NCBI GenBank assembly: GCA_009760855.2
Contig: WPIO01000076.1
Span: 670,001-734,000, forward strand
Direction of reading: 5' to 3'
Source: Cristatella mucedo
Taxonomy: Eukaryota > Bryozoa > Phylactolaemata > Cristatellidae
Length of the DNA: 64,000 nucleotides
The notes under the pieces were generated by a model, which was not told where the DNA came from, did not search any database, and worked only from the letters and a program-made list of their open reading frames with translations. This document shows, piece after piece, positions 46,573-59,494 of this stretch; the stretch's first letter is position 1; every line of letters starts with the position of its first letter. Position numbers and translations under genes: made by a program.

Positions 46573-48185
46573 GGCATCTAAGCTGCAAACCAGGAGCTCT
46601 TCTGAAAACTATGAGTAAGCGAGCTGATGTGTGGCAGTGCCAACGTGGGTGCCAAGTTTTCCACGGAGGAAAGCAACTCACCTTTCGATCTGCAAGGTTT
46701 TTCTCAGCCAGCTATTGAGGGCTGCACATTAGCTGCCCTTCTTTGACGTCTATATTCTCAATGAAATTGTGCTCTACACTACTAGGGCTTTGCTTCTTTA
46801 AATAGATTTGACTATTCATCCACCTCCAGTAGGCAACGTATGCTTCTTACTTTGAAATTATAACCGGCAATTACCCTAGGTTGTGCATGTGAACTAACAA
46901 TCTATCGAAAAATTTAAAAACTCAAGCTTGCCTGCTAAACCTTACAGTTTGCACCGTAAAAGTGAATTGTTGCCTATATGCTAGGGAGAAATCTAAAACA
47001 TTACCTATAAACCTCTAATTACAGCATATGCATTCGAAAGCGACACTCTCCAGGAACGTGGCTAGGCCTTTTGCAAGATCAAACGGTGCCGGTAAGCCCT
47101 GCAATATGATGAGCCCAATCTAATCGTGCGGCATTACAACTTAATTCCACGACACCGAGCTTGCAATGTATGAGAGGGATGGTAGAAAACTGACAAGTTC
47201 CTAGATGCTAAAGTGTTTGATGACTGCCTTCCCGAGTTAGCTTACAGCGAACTACCAGCGTTTCCAATCACTTTTAGGGCTGTTCTTTTATATCCATTTT
47301 CGTTGCTACTGGGTTTCTGTGGAGCCGTGGCAAGCCTAAACTTGATGTGCCGGCTGTTCACTTTTTCGGAGCGCCCTTGTTGTTTGGCAGCCACAGTGCA
47401 TCTATCTGAGTGTTTTTGTGAGGTATGGGCATACAAAATGAACTTGATTCTGAGGGAACTGATCAAGCTGGCGAAGCACTGTAGTTTGCATGTTTCACAT
47501 TTCGGGAAACTCAACGAGTTTGTTATACTGAATAGTGCAGAAGCTCACAGATATGTTTGTGCTTTCATGCTATCTGACAGGATGACTGCCTCCTCCTGCT
47601 CTGCAACATTTGAATGCTGCTTCGATTGCTCAGAATCTCAGGAATGAGAAACTAGTTCACTGTCAAGCGAGGACCGCCACGAGGGTCTTGCAAGACCTAG
47701 GAGCCCGAATTGCTAGCTAAAGGCCTTGAGGTGGTCTTGGCTGCGCGGACACCGTCGTTTGCCTGTTTAAAGGCTTGGCTTGGCTTGGCTTATATGAAGC
47801 CTTTCGGAATAAGATAAAGTGAAATCTCATCCACTCGTACTGAGTAAGACACCAGAGCGTTTCAATTGTTTGCCAAACCCAAGCACGTACGAATCCAACA
47901 CAGGCTGCACAATAGGAGCCTCAAGCAGTCGTGAGTTCCAGGCTTTGGAAACGTACGAACTAAACGTGCACTACCTAACGTATTGGAGGTGTCTACTAGG
48001 TATAACAAACAATTTTAGTTGGTACGGGAAGAGGTACATTGCCTGGACTGTAAATTAATACCGCCGACAGGTAGGCTGGAGCCAAAGAAGGAAAAGGGAA
48101 GTCTTAGCTGATTGGACACCCTCATTTTAATATCGGAAGAAGAGCCTTATCAGATATTACCACCTTAGGCAGTTTTGCAAAAAAG

Positions 48186-48260
48186 AATCACCCAAATGCA
48201 GGATTTGAATCGACGCTGTCGGTCGCAAAAAGCTACAACCTTACCTCCCAAACTGTCACG
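48186..48260 (-). repeat. tRNA-derived SINE head (unit C)
   Basis: Reverse counterpart of 38,831-38,906. Confidence 0.6.
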
Positions 48261-48274
48261 ATGAAGAGACTTAA

Positions 48275-48818
48275 AATAAGCTCAACTGCCTTGAAGTCGA
48301 TAAGCTACTTTACGGGCAGCTGGATCAGATTGACAATAAGTGGCATGATATGGCAACTGTGAGGCTCACTGCAGACATGCCTACCTGCACCGTGCTGCAC
48401 CAACTGTAAGCTCCTGATTGTACACACCGGTGGACCATTAAGCATTATAACCATTCTTGGCAGACACGAATAGCTTCAGCGCTTTTCAACAGCAACTTTA
48501 CCGCATTGCATACGGAGGAAAGACATGTTAGTTGTGAATTGCCTACGTCTAGACGAAATGTCACATTGGCATGGACCAGTTTATCTGGGGTAGCGTTTCC
48601 AGGTTAGCCCTAGTTTTACTAACGTTATGCGGTTCAGAGTGGTCAAAATCGACCTTAGTAGTGATGTGAACACACGGTAAAGAATCGTTTGGCTGATGGT
48701 CAAGCGTATTGCTAGCATATTCTTTTGGAGATTTACTTGTCGCGGTCACACCGAGGACTAAGCTTTCCAGTTCCTGAGCATTGATGTTACTTACGAGCCA
48801 ATTTTCACTTTTGAGCAC
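48275..48818 (-). pseudogene. LINE C-terminal fragment (unit C)
   Basis: Counterpart of 9,490-10,030. It contains VDFDHSEPHNVSKTR, then the frameshifted LVHANVTFRLDVG. Confidence 0.8.
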
Positions 48819-48900
48819 GTGTCTAAATTAGCAACTAAGGCTGGTATATTAACCAAGGCTGGTAGAGTATCTAGCCATCGCAATCTTGCAACGAAGCCTC

Positions 48901-48966
48901 AATATATATATGGTGTGTATATATATATATATATATATGGTGTGTATATATATATATATATATATG

Positions 48967-49044
<78 letters not shown>

Positions 49045-49054
49045 GGTGTCCATA

Positions 49055-49089
<35 letters not shown>

Positions 49090-49122
49090 TGTGTATATAT
49101 ACATATAAATATATAGATATAA
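48901..49122. repeat. TA array with tggtgtg interruptions (unit C)
   Basis: Reverse-orientation counterpart of 9,176-9,408, with its own block order and one tatgtata variant. Confidence 0.95.
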
Positions 49123-50270
49123 TATGGCGTATATGTTTTTGGCAGATCGTAGACACTCAAATATATCATTTAAACTTACAGAAATATTTTTTATATCGAC
49201 GTAACCATAGGAATAAGGTTGGATCATAGGAATAAGGTTGGAGAATACATTGTTAGGTCGTGTTAAAACGTCTCTTTTGAGAGTTGTATGACGGATTTAC
49301 GAGAACTCACGCATTTGACCAATGCGCCTAATCAAGAAGCCCGATTGACAAGGTAAGGTGATAGGTTCGGCAGCAAGTTCTTTGCGATGATTTTTGACCA
49401 TTTTTGTCTTCCCGTATCTTGCCTACGTGGAGCTTCAAAATTAAAAACCACACTTTTTGAAAAAATCTCTTGTGGACTACACTTTGAAGAGAGCTTATTT
49501 TACGACCAAGGAAAACAGGTAAACCCGTAAGAACGTAAGATTTTAAGCGTGCCGAGGATCAATCGGGATTGGTAATAATAATATCGGGCTGTTCATATAG
49601 CAATTGATGCCATAAACACTGACCTGCATCTATTACTGTAGAAAAAGCCCGCTTAGCTACAGCTGAAATTTCTTATTACACAGCCGGGTTTAAATTACCG
49701 AAGGAATCATGTATTTACCACCGTCTATAAGCAAATAAAATTAGCAAGCTAAAATATAATTGGCATTAAGCAAGCACTATGCGACAGTTGAATATACTAA
49801 GACCCATGCATTTTAAGTAAAACTAGGTGGGTTGTGAACGAAAGGTATAGAAATGGTATGTAGTTTAGCTCAAATTTCGGTCTAACTGATTGAGCAGAAG
49901 GACAAGCTGCCTCTGTACTCTCATTTGCAATCGCATACTGGAAATTGAACGATAAAACCGATCGCACTCGGTATTGTACGATTTTCATGTATCTTTTTGT
50001 TTCAAGCGATCATGCATTCATGCAGCCAAAGACGCAAGTAAAACTGATTGGCTTCTCATAAAAGTTATGCTAATGGTAATGCTTTGTGCCCTTGCTTATA
50101 AGCTAGTTAGCAAACCCATCTATTTGGGATTGGGGTAAAGGTCAACAGGAACTAGAAGCTATTTCATTTTAATCAAGATCTATTGCATGGTTGCCATGCA
50201 AAACCCTCAGTTTCTTTATATCCCTAAATCCCTACACATCTCGTACAGTATTTCGTAAAATAGTACTTAC

Positions 50271-50650
50271 CGCAGATAATATTTGAGGCATAGTTATTTC
50301 GGATATACTAGTAAACATCATCTCTGCGTTGCAAAACGTCTCACAAACCCAACTTAAAAAAGTCTATTGTAAACTGAGAGTTAGCAGCAGTGACATTGCT
50401 CACAATATAGCCACCCCCGTCGTTATTCTGCCCGTTGAAATCATGGATGCTTCTGAGCATCAGAGACACAGTTACTAACCTTGAGAGTGCAGTTTGTACA
50501 AGTCTTACTAAACGTAACAATTGGCACCAGCTGCATAGCAGCCATAACGCACACAAAGGTCTTCGCTTCGTTATCGCTCCCGTATCCTGGCAACGGGTAA
50601 GAAACATAATCGGTGACCTCGAGCGGAATTCTTCCGTAGCTATCATGCAC
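50271..50650 (-). CDS. Unrecognised exon-like open frame (unit C)
   Basis: Counterpart of 7,650-8,028. The donor appears as acttac|CGC on the plus strand at 50,265-50,271. Confidence 0.25.
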
Positions 50651-50769
50651 AGCTAAGACGTTGCTTCATAGGCAGTGCATCCCTTTTTCATGTTACTCAA
50701 GACGGTATTAAAGTTGCGACGTGCACAGTATCCTATTAGCTGCCATTAGTATCAGAGAATGTTCTACAT

Positions 50770-50939
50770 CGGTGGTTCTCAACCTTCCTAATGCCGCGAC
50801 CCTGTCACACAGTTTGTCATGTTTTGACGACCCATACACTTAGAATTATTGTGTGCAAAATGTGGAAATGCGTGTTTTCCAATGGTATTAGGCGACCCCG
50901 TGAAAAGGTCGCTCTACCACCGCGAGTTGAGATCCACTG
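50770..50939 (+). mobile_element. SPIN-like non-autonomous hAT element (unit C copy)
   Basis: Reads directly on the plus strand: CGGTGGTTCTCAACCTTCC at the start, AATGCCGCGACCC, internal ATTATTGTGTGC, TTAGGCGACCCCGTGAAA, and GAGTTGAGATCCACTG at the end. The 14-16 bp ends are inverted repeats of each other. No transposase, as expected for a MITE. The flanking 8-mers do not match, so the target duplication has decayed. Confidence 0.75.
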
Positions 50940-52477
50940 CATTGTGCAGATCCGACTGGGTAAGAGAAGATTCCTGTAGTTTTTTAGTAAGGCCTACTTC
51001 GTTACACAAGAAGAAAAACTCAGTTTCTGGCATTAACTGCTGAACATAGAATAATTAATACTTATTGTCCATGGCGTGACTGCTATAGACTTACGCATCT
51101 CGAAATAATTTCTGCATACGAATTGCGCTCTATGCTAAATGTATTCTTTAGAACGTTTAGTTAAACGAGAGTGGTTTAAAACTTGACAGCCTGATAAACC
51201 GTCACGTTACACAACAGATGCATCATCTAGCAGCAGCCTTGGGCAACCTCTACCTCAGGCTATCACGCGCAAAAAAACGCGAGTATTCTAAGCTTCACAT
51301 TCTATGCACTTACTTTGATACGGGCCTAGTGGCTTTTCAAGGAATGATTTGTCATTTACCGTTGAAACTGCCGCCTTGGCAAGTCCGTAAATAATACATC
51401 ATTTGGGGCCTCGCCAAACGGACAGTTCTAGTAACTGTAAAATCACGATCGTACAAAAATGCGGGATCCCTGCCGTATATATGTTCACCATTTGCACGAC
51501 AACTTCATGAAACGGGCGGTTTTATTGAGGTAAGAACAACTGCTGTCCGAACGTGTATGTGGTTGCGTTGCTGTAGCGATGTACGGTGAGACTCTTGGAA
51601 TCAGTCACTCAGCACAGTTTTTTGTATTTAGTTTGTTAGCTGCTCTTTTAAGACCGAATTCTGATCGCAATGAATACTACATACTGAAATTGAACGCCGT
51701 TCTTTCGGTTGAACGGGTCTTAGCAATCTCACTGCTTTGCATGTCCCGACTGTATTTATTCGATTTGCATTTAACATGCTTGCTAAGATGTTTCGTTTAA
51801 TTAATTTTCAGTTAGGATAATTACTTTTGCATCTCGTACAGAGACTCGAGAAATTAGTTACCAATGCTTAGCGTGCTTATCGAAACTATCAAATATGTCA
51901 CCATCTTTCATGAATTCAGTATTTAACTTGCTTATTTATTTGTAGAACTACTGTTAGGTTTGCTATATACGCATATCTATTGCATCGATCCTGTACAGTT
52001 AATTTTATTTAATAGCGTTTGAAGAGATCGTTTTTTATCCAAGCTTTACTGTAGCCCATGACAACTATCATAAGACTTGTAGAGTATTGCTTGGTCTAAA
52101 AATACTGAGCAAGACTGGTCACGATCTACAGAGTCAAAAAGAGCATTAAAAAAATGAAAAACCTCGTTTCTGTGCCTATTTTGGATAGAAGTACCTGATA
52201 CTAAAGTCACTTAGTTGTAGGAGACATCTACTCTCCTTGGTTATCGAGACTTCTTTCTTAAAGCATTTGACTAACTTAAATTCTCAACAGTGCGCAGCAG
52301 AAACTGAGAATATCTATTAACTCATCCTCAGCATTATGTAACCGCTTGGTTCGGAAATAATATGTTGGGCTGGCGTTCGTCGTATTTGTGGGTCTCTTTC
52401 ATTTCAGCTGTATATTCACACTAAGTAGACCACAAATGGCGTCGCTCAGCCAGTACATTCTATTAAGTTGTATTAAG

Positions 52478-52549
52478 TGAGCTAATAGTACAAAATACTG
52501 AGTTTGACAATCGTCTGAGCTAATAGTATAAAATACTGAGTTTGACAAT
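52478..52549 (-). repeat. 38-bp tandem duplication in unit C
   Basis: Two units of ctaatagtacaaaatactgag...; shared with B, absent from A. Confidence 0.9.
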
Positions 52550-52737
52550 GTCGATGGAAATCCCGCTGCCGATTTTTCCTGGCAGATTTGAGATGTACGA
52601 TACATACTAAAGAGTCTTCTTCAGGTGTACGTCCAGCGGTTTTAGTGTTTCCGTTAAATATTTCACCTGCTTCTGCCAAGATAAGTCTAGAGGGACGTTT
52701 TTATCTTCAGATTACGACACCAAGAGAAACATCGGCC

Positions 52738-53251
52738 ATGAAGTTTCTCCTCGTCGTCGTCTTTTCAGCAATTCTGGTGCTGGTGGCATACATACAGGTA
52801 ACGAAATACAGTTTATGCATTAATAAGAAATACATATAAGAGAATGTGTTTAATTAAACGATAAATCAAGTGTTGCAACCTAATAAATAAAAAGGCGAGA
52901 TCGTTCTAAAATCTCTGTTCTGTTGATTTTAGGAAGCTTCAGCAGAGATTTTGCAAGAAGAACTAAATGAAGGTTTGAGTTCCCTTACAGGTGGGTGAGA
53001 ACTAGAGCCGAAATCCTTAACGCCGCCGCACGCAATAATGACACCTGCGTACAATTAGTTTTGAGCACGAAAACCGTACGCTAGGATACTCTTATCGCAA
53101 AAAATAATAATGCAATAGGACTATATACGTAGGATCATTTTTAACTGACTCCTTTGTAGATTGCCATATTAGAACCTTACCTGTATTTAGGATATTGTCG
53201 AGTACTTCTGAGCTTGTGCCGACGAGGTGCCGTTGCAAAAGGTGGGCCTAA
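52738..53251 (+). CDS. Small secreted-peptide precursor gene, copy C
   Basis: Exon 1 is 52,738-52,797: 20 codons, MKFLLVVV then a hydrophobic core (AILVLVA), a classic signal peptide, ending CAG|gtaacg. The ATG was chosen over upstream ATGs because an acceptor (tttttatcttcag, to 52,710) lies 27 bases before it. Exon 2 is 52,933-52,990, phase 1 at its end, encoding a Glu-rich acidic segment between ttttag and ACAG|gtgggt. Exon 3 has two options. Model 1 (53,160-53,251, after cctttgtag) ends in a basic Cys-Arg-Cys motif and TAA. Model 2 (53,191-53,297, after cttacctgtatttag) gives a longer basic tail with three Cys and TAG. A signal, acidic pro-segment and basic Cys-containing end is the layout of many secreted defence or signalling peptides, but no family is recognised and the function is unknown. 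Confidence 0.5.
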
Positions 53252-53909
53252 TTGTCATGCGAAACCAGAGGGTGTTGGCAAAGAGTTTTTTAAATAGCAG
53301 TTCACTAATCCAGTACGATGGTGCGTGCTGGCTTTGTCAAAAAAACTGCACCATTGTACCTTGAAGCCTACCATTTTACAGATGCATCATAATCTCCCAT
53401 TGTACGACGTTGTAAAATAGGTCTACAAAGGGGATTTGCTTCACACTCAAATAAATATGTCATTCTACTGGTGAAAAAGGTGCCTAATTGCGATCGAGGG
53501 ATTATCCATTCATATCGGGTTCCAACTATCGTCCGGGATCATATTATTTAATCAATACTACGAGGTTAAGAGATTTTGAATGATGAACTTCAGTATGTTG
53601 ACTAAACAAATGCTAGATATGTAAGCATAATTATTTTCTGTTGCATTATATTTTGGCCTAAACGATAAGACCAATAATTACTTGATTAGTTCCTGGGTAA
53701 GCCTGATAATCAGTTCCCTTAGTAATGCCAGTTAAGGCTTGCCATCGAATGGCAATGCTAGCCTCACGTTGGAAAGGTTTAACGTATAAATTAGTAATTC
53801 TAGTACTTGAAATTACACTGAAGCTTACATCGCCAGTGGTCGTTACAAACCTGACAATTAACTAAACTTTGATCACCAGAAACCAACCACATTATTATTT
53901 GACATTTAA

Positions 53910-54155
53910 CTAAAACTGGAAAAACACAATGTTGTGATTGACTTCTCCGTTGAAAATATTGAATAGGTCTTCAATGTCTCGGCTGACTGTAGTAAATATT
54001 ACCTTAGTAAGCGGTCTATGAGAATTTAACGTCATTCTAGACAACAAAGCAGTCTCATCTTTCGGAATTAAAGAGGATGAATTTTGATCAAAACGAGCCT
54101 CTTTCTGGAGGCACAGCACATGTGAATCACGATCGTTCTTAGCCATGCGAACCAC
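53910..54155 (-). CDS. Unrecognised open frame (unit C)
   Basis: Counterpart of 4,175-4,423 with a changed end: the A-tract near 53,919-53,925 differs by one base. Confidence 0.2.
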   Translation of the reverse strand: MVRMAKNDRDSHVLCLQKEARFDQNSSSLIPKDETALLSRMTLNSHRPLTKVIFTTVSRDIEDLFNIFNGEVNHNIVFFQF

Positions 54156-55446
54156 TGAGTAAAGAATAGTGAAATGTTGCTTAATGGAGGTAGGCCATGT
54201 TTGCTAGTAATCAACTACCACCGTCTAAGCTACTCACTTAAAGAACTGTTGGCTAGCATAAATTAGCAGTACTAGAGCCAAATGCCTTAATTAGTTTAAT
54301 AAAAGCAACTCGTTTCAGAGAAAGATTGTATAAAAATGCTTCAGTAGACTAAGTAGTCGTATAAGAAATTAAGCAAACCGCCGATAGGAGTTATCGCTTC
54401 AATCTCACTGCTTGAGTTGCTCTCTTGGCATTAGGTAAAATCCACTTAAGGAGCTATTTTGCTATTAGAAAAAGGGAATGGGTAACGTACACAATCACGC
54501 AAATAAATTTGATTGCTCGACGTATGGGGCTGCCTTGATAAGCAGAGCGAATAAATCACTCGATAGTGTACATGTCTTAGTGAGCATACTAGCCTTAGTC
54601 GTTGATTGAAATTAATGCCTAAATATTAGAGTCAGTTACAAGCCGTCAAACTAACTCATACAATACATTTGAATTATTTAGTTTGGAGAATTTAACAGCT
54701 ACATTGAATAATTATAACTTCAAGTACCGCGTAATACTAGTATTTCAAACGAGCAGTCGTTGGTGATTCACGATATCTTTTGCTATCTATTCGAATGAAT
54801 CAATTTCATGCGTTAAGTAGAAATACCATACTAAGCCCAATCGCAATACAATTAAAGGGGAGCATTCTGTTCAGGTTAATAAAAGATAAGCTTTCATTGA
54901 ACGCGGTTTAGAATATTAGGCAGAGCTATCCGTATTTGACGAGTTGAATAAGGATATTGATTCTGTTCTGAGAGCAGCATCTATAAAGAGAACTTACATA
55001 ATTAGTACTTGAAAAAAATTTATGTTACCTTTTAAATCACCTCACGAATAGAACTTTACAGACTGATTTCAAAAGAGTCATTTGGCTTTGGCCAGTATTT
55101 CGAAATGGCCTGTAAAGTTATATTAAGCTTTTCAAATCTCTGAAGGTTTTCGAATAGCGATTGATATCAATGGCAGAGAGATTATAATTCCTTGTTTTCC
55201 TAGTTATTTCGCGTCTACAGCGAACTGAGCAAAATATAATCTATAGTCAGCCCCCAACTTCCGAAATAGATTGCGATCGAAAAAATTGTCGTAACTCGAC
55301 TTTTCATAAGTCCTATGTGGTTTACGATAAGCTCTACAATAAGGAACAACTTTCAGACTTAGTTTCCTCCCTACTATTTGCAGCGTTGTGAAATCTAATG
55401 GTCATGCACTGAATTTAACAGTGTTAATGGATATTCTAAAGCGATA

Positions 55447-55672
55447 ATTTTAAAAATAAGCTTTAAACGCTGATGTTTATTATAGCATTTGGTAGGTCTT
55501 TGAGAGATGTCCTTCGTGCACAAGTTCCTGCTTACACTGTGCCAGCTAATTGTCAAATTTACCACAAAAATCATTGTCTACTGTTTTACATACAGCATCT
55601 GTAACTTGTCTCAAAAGAGATTTAGTTGTAAAAAGTTACTATACAATTGTGTTATTATTATTCTACATAATA
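55447..55672 (-). repeat. (AAT)n-anchored repeat, degenerate copy (unit C)
   Basis: Counterpart of 2,640-2,890. The B counterpart is at about 31,432-31,665. Confidence 0.6.
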
Positions 55673-57537
55673 AATGGTTAATGACCTGGGACGATGATCT
55701 TAAGTGTTTAAGACTAACTTGATTAATTGCTGGGAAAGCCTGATGATCGGATACCACGGTAAGTTTTAATGCAGCTAGCACTAATGCTAGTACATGAAAA
55801 TGCATTGCAGTTTACAATGCTAGTAGTAGTTATACATATAAAAGCTAACTTCAAATCCACGTCACCTGATAATATGAATTGATGTGGAGCTATACCTGCA
55901 TAACACAATACTGTGATGGAGTAATATATTTCAAACATTATTTATTATTTCCTATATTTCAACTGATTTTTGTAAAATGAGATTTATTGGTTTGGTGGGT
56001 AATGAGATTTGCAAAGTTTTTTTTAGAAAACTAACTTTTCGGAGGTAATAATTGGGTAGTAATTACTACTAAGTAGGGTAGTAATTGGTAATCGTGAGTG
56101 GTCAATTTCAGCCCGCTAAGTGCTCGTAAATAAAATGTGTTCTCAGAGACGTGACCTTTACACCCAGCGAGAATGGTTTATCGTGGCCTTATATGGGTCA
56201 ACTTGCTAGCCATGTATCGCGAAATAAAAGCTACTCAGTTGATAACTATTGGCTAGCATGAATTGGCGGTACTATAGTAATACCGCACCTTAAGCTTGGT
56301 AATCACAGTGGCACTCATACCTGCAAACTATTGTGAATAAGCAATAGCAATGACCTCTACATAGAATTAGGCAAGTATGGTTAGTATGCACTTTAATGGT
56401 CTCCATTTATACATTGGCGACTTTTAGTTACATAAAGAAACTTTAGCTATTCACCATAGAAGGCAAAAGCTTGGCTACAAGTTCCAAAACGTAGAGTAAA
56501 AGACTCGGAAAAGGTAAGAATGCATTAATAAGTGAAGCTAGCTACAGAATCGAGGCAACATCGCTATCCGTTGACACATTGCAGCCTATTTTTTATACTG
56601 CCTTAGTTGTTAATTGAGAAACGTGCCTAAGTACGAGAATCAGTGGTAAATCGTCAAACTGGTCTTACAGTTGATTGTAATATTCTTTTGAGAATTTCAG
56701 ACAAGCACTGAATTGATATAAACTTCAAGTAATCAATATCAGCTTTAGCATTTCAAAGGAGCGGTTATTGGCGATTCACTATATCAGTTGCTGCCTATAC
56801 TAATGAAGGAAAGGCATATTGTTTGGTACACACTTGAAAATTTACATAAAGACCTTGCAAGGGATGAAATGCAGTGTATTCTGGTAATATGACATCAGCT
56901 GGCATTGAACTAGGTTAATGATTTAATTAGGATTTCTCGAAAATCTGCAGGTGTATATTGCTTCAGTTGAATTTTGTATTTATTGGCTAGCGATCATTCC
57001 GAAATTGGCAAACATTATGGGTCGATGGCGATTCTTTGAATATACTTGTGAGACTGTTTTCTAGACTTTTCACCATGAGAGTTAATTGAAATAGGGGTAT
57101 TCAATGATTGATTCCTACTCAAACAGGATATGATGCCTTTATTCCCATCGCTGAAGAGAGTCTAAGCTATTCAACGTACCGTGATGTAGTTAGTTATCAG
57201 GCGTTTCACAGTATGCTGCTAATGATGCGTACCTGTCAGGTGAATACGCTGTCGTTGTGTTTTCATGACAAAGTGATCGTTGCGATACTTTTGATACTCT
57301 GTAGATGATGAGGCGAAAAGAACGTTTCCCATTGGTTTTTCGTAACCCGACTGCCGTTAACAAGGAAGATAAGAATTGAAGACACACAATGCATCGTAGC
57401 TTCGCTTCAAAGAAACCTTTTAAAACTTCGGAATCTCGCCTAATGTTAAGACCAGAGTGAATTTGAATGCTGCATTTTGTTGTTAAATAAATTCTTGGCG
57501 CACATAGCATAGTAGTTTGGTTATAATTACAAGCTGA

Positions 57538-57972
57538 GTGCTATTTCAGTTGAAGAACATCAGCTCTACAATCAAATCTGGCAACTTTCGGCAACATAGC
57601 ATCGCTAAATATCGTGTTTGCTTAGATAGGGATAATACATCTAAGTCAATCCGTGCTTTTGTGACAACCCGTCTTGACTTCTGTAATTCACTGCTTGCTC
57701 GCCTACCGGCACTTGCAACTAGGCACTTATAGCTGGTGCAAAACTGTGTAGCTAGGCTCGCTGTTGTGAGCGTCGCAATGGCCATATCACACCACCTTTC
57801 GACGACCTGGGCTGGCTACCAGTCAAGCAGAAGAGCGACTTCAAGGTTTTATCGCAAAGGTTTAGGTCACTTCATTCTTTGGCTCCGGACTACCAGTCAG
57901 ATCAACTCCGCCACTAGGCTAAGCATTGTACCACCCGCTTTTCGAAATAAAACTATTACTTATATCTCGTGA
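57538..57972 (+). pseudogene. LINE C-terminal fragment (unit C)
   Basis: On the plus strand: AFVTTRLDFCNSLLARLPALATRHL, then the frameshifted QNCVARLAVVSV and GWLPVKQKSDFKVL. Confidence 0.85.
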
Positions 57973-58159
57973 AAACCTAAAATAATTTGGAGGCAGTGCA
58001 TCTAGTTCGTACGCTTGCAAAGCCTCGAACTCACTTGCATCAGGCTATCTCCTGACTTGACCACATTAGGAAAAATTATAAACGCCTATGTTAATGACAG
58101 CATTGAGTTGGTCCTTGTGATTCGTCTTTTGAGTGCACGCTCGTGCTGACACTGCTGCA

Positions 58160-58960
58160 TGTTGTCACAAACCATACTTGCATACTAACCCTGTGAATGT
58201 CGCCTCTAACCATGCTATTCATATTGTTTATCAAATATGATAGCACTCACCATTCGATCGTGTTTCTTTTGCCGCAAACGTAAAGGGCCTAAAAAGAGGT
58301 CGAGTATCTGAGGGTGCTGTATCAAGTGTGTTATTATTATTATTTATTTTACCAGGAAGAACTGTATTGCAAAAAATCTTTGCTCTGTCGCAAATGTAAA
58401 TTGACTAAAAACCACGAGAGTTGAGAAAAGCTTTAGTTTCTTGAAATATGTTCTCTTGCAGATATGATGCTAAGGAAAGTATACCTATACGATCATGGTA
58501 GCCTGGAAGTAATTTTTATTAAGAGTAAATATTGTGACTTTTTTTATTGTTGTCTTCAATGTAAAATGGCATCCTTTCTAAAAGCCTTTTTTTATATTGA
58601 CATGAGAAGCCTATACGACGATAGCAGTAAGACTCCAGGATGAGGGTGTGTGTTATTTTCTAAGTGTAGCAGATCAGCAGCAGCTAATTTCACTGGACAC
58701 CATAATAGCCATTTCCCCCGCTCAGTGTCACCGTCAAAGCAGTACCCATTCCATTTGTTCAGGCCGATCACTCCATCTCTAGCTGAGTCATTTTATGGAG
58801 CAGACTTAGGTAAAGTACTTTGTACGATTTCCTGTAGCAGTCCCGTAACCAGGGCCGTATCAGTTTAGTAGTTATATTGCAACAATAATCTTTTTAATCT
58901 GTAATTCATCCTCAGAAAATCGGTCTCCCTCAAGGCACTTTACACGTACTGCAAGGGAAG
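58160..58960 (-). repeat. AAT-family repeats, right arm
   Basis: Mirror of 28,130-28,930: core at 58,270-58,345 (gtaaagggcctaaaaagaggtcgag), an internal segment at 58,640-58,870, and a second core near 58,915-58,950. No gene. Confidence 0.55.
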
Positions 58961-59419
58961 CATGGTGGATCGTTCCTACATTAGGTCCCCCAGCGCGCAT
59001 CTTTGGTCATTCTAGGCATTTCAAAAAGAATACGTGTGTATATATACACGTACACATTGTATATGAACGACCTACTCATCACTAGCTTAACATGTGAAAG
59101 TTGTCCTGCTTAGCGAGGCAAGCAAGTCTTGTCCAAAATGTTATTGACGCCAACCAGGATAATTAGGAAACCGTTGAAATTGTACTGTAGCCGATTTCCC
59201 TGAATAAGATCTGGACTCTTAAGTCAGGTAGTTAGCTCTTAATTCATGTGTAAGGGCAATGCTACAGATTAGAATGTTTAACTTTTGCACTATGGTTTCG
59301 TGCGGAGAATCTACGGAAATGATAAGAGTGTTTTTTATCGAAGTTTGCACGTTTGTATACTAGGAGGCCTGCCCTTGTGGTAGTTTCAATACAAACCCAC
59401 ATGCAAGTCTTTAAAAGAT

Positions 59420-59494
59420 CGCCGAGCTAAGCCCAGATGGTAAAGTGACCACTCTTTCCGACCGAGGTCGCGACTTCGAATCCCGCAGTGAGCT
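59420..59494 (+). repeat. tRNA-derived SINE or tRNA pseudogene, right arm
   Basis: A box ctaagcccagatggtaaagtg (from 59,427) and B box acttcgaatcc (59,473-59,483). Mirror of 27,602-27,676. Confidence 0.65.

Larger units (their letters stand above)
45195..47455 (-). mobile_element. Foldback-type element (unit C), centre flipped
   Basis: Inverted copy of the element at 39,628-41,903: arms 45,618-46,135 and 46,530-47,045. The flanking arm sequence is inverted as expected, but the centre reads in the same direction as in A and B; see 46,093-46,572. Confidence 0.8.
43761..58142 (-). repeat. Duplicated unit C (inverted)
   Basis: Inverted copy of unit B without the 327-bp spacer. It shares the 38-bp duplication and other indels with B but lacks B-only substitutions, which fits a tree with A outside and B and C as sisters. 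Confidence 0.95.

Noticed and set aside
47213-47647. 144-codon frame in unit C across the foldback arm
   Set aside because: It depends on one extra G absent from A. It lies in repeat DNA and has no recognised domain.
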